This document shows, piece by piece, positions 14,003-17,936 of a stretch of DNA of 17,936 bases (position 1 is its first letter; every line of letters begins with the position of its first letter). Source of the stretch: Syntrophomonadaceae bacterium (lineage in GTDB: Bacteria > Bacillota > Dethiobacteria > DTU022); assembly GCA_007136055.1 (NCBI GenBank), contig SLHT01000066.1, positions 1 through 17,936 of the forward strand, read 5' to 3'. A program made the translations under genes and the position numbers. Below the pieces are notes generated by a model. It did no database searches. It had not been told where the DNA came from and saw only the letters and a list, made by a program, of their open reading frames with translations.

Positions 14003-16024
14003 TCAGGCTTCCATCTCCTTCCGAACTTCATCCAGAGATTTATAATCCCATTTTGCGCCCATCAGGATGGCAAGCTCACAAATTAAACGCCAGTCTTCTG
14101 CCCTGCCGTTATCTGCCATAAGAGCCGCATTGTTTAAACGAGCCATACCCGAAGCATTGACAAATAAACCTTCCTTAGCTTCGATATCCTGCGCGGGAAG
14201 CAAAACATCTGCTCCGCCGGCATCTTCATCAAATTCATTAATCGCAGCTAAGTATTCAAGCCCTTTTTCATGCAGACCTGCAGGAACGGGACCGAAAGAC
14301 AGGATTCCTTTCAGCGTCCCTTCCTGGACAGCAGCGAAAACCTCTTCCCTGCTTAAGCCGTTTTTGTTGGTCAAAGCAGTAAAACCGGGACCCGCTGCCG
14401 GGGTGCCCCCTGCGGCCAAAACTCCCCCCGCGTTACTGAATGAAGACAAAAGCAGCATTCTGCTGCGGCCTTTCTCAACCAAACCGCTTTCCTTGCCCAG
14501 TTCAAGAAGATCTGCTGCGGCCTTTAAATCGGCAGTCTTAAAGAATGAGGATCCAACGACGAGATAGCTGTTCGGACCGCTGATCAATGCAGCTGTTTTT
14601 TCTAAAGATACCCTGTCAAAAGCTCCTTTACCGGCAATATCTTTACTGTTCGCACCGCGCAGCAGTTCCAGGAGCGCTTTAATAAAATCCGGTTCTGTTT
14701 TATTTTCTAAACTAAAATTTATTTCTTCCCAGGCCGCAGGCTTTTTATGCTCTGAAACCGTTCTGACAATCAGAGCGTCCCCGAAACGTCCGGCCCGGCC
14801 AACAGCCATATCTGCAACCGGATGGCTCTCTTCCAGATCGGAGCCGATCACAATAATGGTTTCAGCCCTGCTGAGATCAAAAGGCGTGGGTCCGGCAAGC
14901 GCTCCTGGACCCACTATCTCCCGCAAGCCGCTAAAAGCTTTTACCCAGCTCTGTTCAGCGCCCAGATCCACGTTAGTGGTTCCCAGCACATGGCGGGCAA
15001 ATTTTTGAAGCAGATAATTTTCCTCAATGCTGAGCTGCCCCGAGGCCAGCACAGCCAAAGCATCCGCTCCATGGCTCTCCTTTAGATCAAGAATTTTTTC
15101 AGCAGCATCTTTAAGGGCATCTTCACGTGCTGTTTTCTTATAACTGCCCTTTTCGCGGTTTAACTTTAAGGCAGTTGTCAGCCGTTTATGGCCATTTGCC
15201 TTCTTATATCCATATTTCCCTTTTATACAGAGCCAGCTCACTTTGTCGCCTTCCGCGGGCACGGTAACTTTAATTACCTCTCCGCCATAAACCTGTCTTT
15301 CGAGATAGCAGCCGAGGGAGCACTCAATGCAAACCCCCGCAACTGCCTTCAGTTCCCATTCTCTTCCGCCCCTGTCCCTGCCCTTCTCGGTCAGCGCGGC
15401 TACAGGACAAACATCGACACACTGGCCGCAGAAAATACAGCCTGCTTCTTCAAGGGAAACTACTTCGCCGTCGCGGTAAGGGACCACCCTGGTATTAACT
15501 CCGCTGCCGATCATTTCATAAACAAAGCGGCCCGGCCCTGAACGGCAGACCTGGATGCACCTTCCGCATAGAATACACTTTTCTTCATCCCTAACCAGGT
15601 ATGGGTTGTCTTTTTCATCTTCAGTGGGAACGTCTCGTTCAAGCTGCTTGGGAAGATTTGCCTGAAAACAGTAAGCATTACCCTGCAGTTCGCAGGTTCC
15701 CGTTCGCACACAGGTCAGGCAATCCTGATAGGGATGCGTCGCCAGTGAAAGTTCCAGTATATCGCGGCGCATTGCTGCCAATTCAGCTGTATCAGTGGTG
15801 ACATTCATTCCATCGGTCACGGGGTTGTCACAGGAAGTTACAGGCCGTTTTATTCCCTCAACACTAACAATGCAAACCCGACAGTGTCCGAGAGGCTTCA
15901 GCCTGGGGTGGTAGCAGAGAGTTGGGATATTTAAACCGTTCTGCCTGGCGGCTTCTAAAATGGTTGTGCCCTCTTCAGCATATATTTTCTTGCCGTCAAT
16001 TATTAATCCAACCGTTTTATTCAT
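14003..16024 (-). CDS. NuoG/formate-dehydrogenase-like iron-sulfur protein
   Basis: Multi-cluster electron-carrying subunit, 673 residues from the chosen start. Cysteine ligands in order: a 2Fe-2S ferredoxin domain (C37, C48, C51, C65); a His-Cys 4Fe-4S site (H97, C102, C105, C111); two 4Fe-4S sites (C150/153/156/160 and C196/199/202/206); and a fourth 4Fe-4S site of the molybdopterin-oxidoreductase type (C232, C235, C239, C266). The rest (about 280-673) resembles a shortened molybdopterin domain. The place where formate dehydrogenases carry catalytic Sec or Cys reads NVDLGAEQSWVKAF (about 351-364), so formate oxidation is unlikely and the domain may be a NuoG-like relic. I choose ATG at 16024 (GGAGG seven bases upstream), not an ATG at 16096 that adds 24 atypical residues. 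It overlaps the upstream flavoprotein gene by eight bases. Probably soluble: no membrane segment is seen. Confidence 0.88.
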   Translation of the reverse strand: MNKTVGLIIDGKKIYAEEGTTILEAARQNGLNIPTLCYHPRLKPLGHCRVCIVSVEGIKRPVTSCDNPVTDGMNVTTDTAELAAMRRDILELSLATHPYQDCLTCVRTGTCELQGNAYCFQANLPKQLERDVPTEDEKDNPYLVRDEEKCILCGRCIQVCRSGPGRFVYEMIGSGVNTRVVPYRDGEVVSLEEAGCIFCGQCVDVCPVAALTEKGRDRGGREWELKAVAGVCIECSLGCYLERQVYGGEVIKVTVPAEGDKVSWLCIKGKYGYKKANGHKRLTTALKLNREKGSYKKTAREDALKDAAEKILDLKESHGADALAVLASGQLSIEENYLLQKFARHVLGTTNVDLGAEQSWVKAFSGLREIVGPGALAGPTPFDLSRAETIIVIGSDLEESHPVADMAVGRAGRFGDALIVRTVSEHKKPAAWEEINFSLENKTEPDFIKALLELLRGANSKDIAGKGAFDRVSLEKTAALISGPNSYLVVGSSFFKTADLKAAADLLELGKESGLVEKGRSRMLLLSSFSNAGGVLAAGGTPAAGPGFTALTNKNGLSREEVFAAVQEGTLKGILSFGPVPAGLHEKGLEYLAAINEFDEDAGGADVLLPAQDIEAKEGLFVNASGMARLNNAALMADNGRAEDWRLICELAILMGAKWDYKSLDEVRKEMEA

Positions 16025-17936
16025 TCTTTGCCCTCCCAGCTGAAACAACAGCCAGCCCGAGACGGAGGCAGGCAACACATCTCTCAGCCTCAGCAATTAC
16101 ACCCGAAGGGCATTTAAAGCCGAGTTCTGCTTCTTCAAAACCCTGCATCCTTTCAGCCACCGGCATTACTTCTTCTTCCAGACGCTTTCTGTTTCCGACC
16201 ATTGCAGGAACAGTTTCTTCCCTGTAAACACCTAATTCTTCAATGTATTTTTCAAGCTTATGATTGCTGCCGACTGCACTTTTCCCTTCACGAAGATAGC
16301 TGTCGATCGCTTCAGCAGCCCGGTTTGCCGTCGCAATGGCTTCAATAACAGTCCTCGCCCCCAAAACCGCGTCTCCCCCGGCAAAAATACCGCGAGTTGA
16401 TGCCGCCATGGTCGCTTCATCAACCTTCAAGGTGCCCCATTTAGTAACCTCCATACCGCATTTTTCGTTCAGGAAGCAGAAATCAGCCACCTGTCCGATA
16501 GCGGGGATTACAGTGTCTGCGCTGAGTATGAACTCAGAACCGTCCATCGGTATCGGGCGGCGGCGACCACTGTCGTCCGGTTCGCCTAATTCCATTTTTA
16601 CGCACTCCATCCCGCTGACAGTACCCCCCTCTTCTAGAATACAAGTCGGGTTGGCCAGCAGATGAAATTTAATCCCTTCTTCTTCTGCTGCATCGATTTC
16701 CGCCTTATTGGCCGGCATTTCGGTTCTGCTGCGGCGATAGATCAAATGCACTTCCTTAACTCCCAGCCTTACTGCTGAGCGGGCGCAATCCATGGCTACA
16801 TTTCCGCCGCCGATTACGGCAACGCTGTCACCAAGCTCAACGGGTTCGCCGAGATTTATTTTGCGCAAGAATTCCACCCCCGGCATATAACCATAGTAGC
16901 AGGCATCTTCTCCTTCACAGCCCATGGTGGCGCTGTCATGAAGGCCGCTGGCGATAAAGATAGCCTTATACCCTTTCTCCCAGATTTGATCTAAACTGAT
17001 ATCGACGCCGACTTTTGTGTTGTAGATTATTTCTACGCCCATACTCTCAACCAGGCCTATTTCGGCATTTAGGATATCGCGCGGCAACCTGTAACTGGGA
17101 ATACCGACAGCAAGCATGCCTCCGGCTACAGGCAGCGCTTCGTATATTGTAACACCGTAACCTTTTTGAGCCAGCTTGTAGGCCGCGTTTAAGCCTGCCG
17201 GGCCTGCCCCTACAACAGCCACCCGGTCTGCATCGGGAGCAGCCCGCGGGTAAAACCGGTCCTGATCATAGTTATTATTGGCCCCAAAATCGGCAGCGAA
17301 ACGCTTCAGGAGCCTGATCGATAAAGCCTGATCGTAAGGTTGGCGATTGCAGTTCGATTCACAGGGGTGGACGCAGACACGGCCAAGGGTCCCGACCAGG
17401 GGAGTCTTTTCCCTGTTAACGGCCAGGGCATGCTCATAGTTTCCTTCCTTGATAGAGGCGATGTAGCTGGGGATATCGATGTGCGCGGGACATCCGTTCT
17501 GGCATGGGGCAGTCAAAACCGGGTGGTATTCGAAGTTATTATCCCCCTCTGAAATTTTCCCCTTTAAAAAAGCGCTAAAATCTTCCTTGAAATATTCGAG
17601 GGCATGCAGAAGGGGAATCGGTGAAGATATGCCCAGCTCACAAAGAGAGCCGTCTTTGATCAGGGTAGCCATTTCTTTTAAATACAATATGTCGCTTTCG
17701 TTTCCCTGGCCGGCAATGATTTTTTCTAAACGTTTTACAATAACCTTACTTCCTGCCCGGCAGGGAATACAGCGCCCGCATGATTCATTTTGAACATTTA
17801 AAAAGTATTCCTTTAAGGCCTTAACTACATTTACTTCCGGGTCAGTTATAATCAGCCCCGCCCAGCCGATCATGGCCTTTAAATCTTTTTGATCAAAATG
17901 TGCGGGGATATTAAGCTCCCGAAGTTCAATACGTTC
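16017..17936 (-). CDS. NuoF C-terminal domain fused to GltD/NfnB-like NADPH oxidoreductase (cut by window edge)
   Basis: A redox flavoprotein whose reading frame stays open to the right edge, so the N-terminus is missing. Twenty-one in-frame codons precede an internal ATG at 17873, which lacks a good ribosome-binding site. Counting from that ATG: a NuoF-type 4Fe-4S site (C32, C35, C38 in ESCGRCIPCR, and C78), then a GltD/NfnB-like part with C124/C128 (PCQNGCPA) and C167/C171/C175, the FAD fingerprint GAGPAG (222-227), a nucleotide-binding GGGNVA (355-360) followed by YRRSRTEMPA (NADPH-type), and a second FAD block GIFAGGDAV (495-503). A late Cys pair lies near 599-602. The layout is like the beta subunits of NADP-linked formate dehydrogenases and of Sporomusa-type (Stn) transhydrogenases. 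With the NuoG-like partner it probably moves electrons between NAD(P)H and ferredoxin or another carrier. A missing upstream gene may encode a NuoE-like partner. Confidence 0.88.
   Translation of the reverse strand, partial: ERIELRELNIPAHFDQKDLKAMIGWAGLIITDPEVNVVKALKEYFLNVQNESCGRCIPCRAGSKVIVKRLEKIIAGQGNESDILYLKEMATLIKDGSLCELGISSPIPLLHALEYFKEDFSAFLKGKISEGDNNFEYHPVLTAPCQNGCPAHIDIPSYIASIKEGNYEHALAVNREKTPLVGTLGRVCVHPCESNCNRQPYDQALSIRLLKRFAADFGANNNYDQDRFYPRAAPDADRVAVVGAGPAGLNAAYKLAQKGYGVTIYEALPVAGGMLAVGIPSYRLPRDILNAEIGLVESMGVEIIYNTKVGVDISLDQIWEKGYKAIFIASGLHDSATMGCEGEDACYYGYMPGVEFLRKINLGEPVELGDSVAVIGGGNVAMDCARSAVRLGVKEVHLIYRRSRTEMPANKAEIDAAEEEGIKFHLLANPTCILEEGGTVSGMECVKMELGEPDDSGRRRPIPMDGSEFILSADTVIPAIGQVADFCFLNEKCGMEVTKWGTLKVDEATMAASTRGIFAGGDAVLGARTVIEAIATANRAAEAIDSYLREGKSAVGSNHKLEKYIEELGVYREETVPAMVGNRKRLEEEVMPVAERMQGFEEAELGFKCPSGVIAEAERCVACLRLGLAVVSAGRAKNE

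Overview
The window looks like a piece of an anaerobic, low-to-mid GC Firmicutes (Clostridia) chromosome. The organism is probably near the Peptococcaceae, Syntrophomonas or thermophilic acetogen groups. This is inferred from the Firmicutes xseA-xseB-ispA-dxs-tlyA-nadK-recN gene order, separate FchA and FolD folate enzymes, a NuoF/GltD-type flavoprotein, an acyl-CoA dehydrogenase next to a sigma-54 activator, and an OLE RNA. Every supported gene is on the minus strand, so the window reads right to left. No mobile element, CRISPR array, tRNA or rRNA was seen.

Reading in the direction of transcription: (a) 17936-14003 holds an oxidoreductase pair. One member is a NuoF C-terminal domain fused to a GltD/NfnB-like FAD-NADPH module, cut off by the window edge. 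The other is a NuoG-like iron-sulfur protein. (b) 14002-11639 holds xseA, xseB and ispA with abutting or overlapping ends. (c) After a 220-bp gap come fchA and folD for one-carbon folate chemistry. This FolD lacks the usual cyclohydrolase lysine and glutamine, which fits a separate FchA next door. (d) At 9085-9737 there is a roughly 650-bp protein-free stretch that I identify as an OLE RNA gene. It has its own sigma-A-like promoter and a long closing helix joining its ends. (e) Next are oapA (the OLE-associated membrane protein), dxs and tlyA, closely packed, then nadK and recN after gaps of about 100 and 70 bp. (f) Last are a CBS-CBS-PAS-PAS-AAA+-Fis sigma-54 activator and the N-terminal two thirds of an acyl-CoA dehydrogenase, cut off by the window edge.

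The isoprenoid genes ispA and dxs flank the folate pair and the OLE-OapA ribonucleoprotein genes. Many starts are non-ATG: TTG for xseA, xseB, oapA and tlyA, and GTG for dxs and nadK. Several junctions are translationally coupled (TGATTG, ATGA, TTGA).

The most remarkable element is the OLE RNA-OapA pair. It is a known class of large structured bacterial RNA, but here it comes with a visible promoter inside a palindrome, a closing helix and a palindrome over the oapA ribosome-binding site. The altered FolD and the NuoF-GltD/NuoG-like pair are the next best leads.
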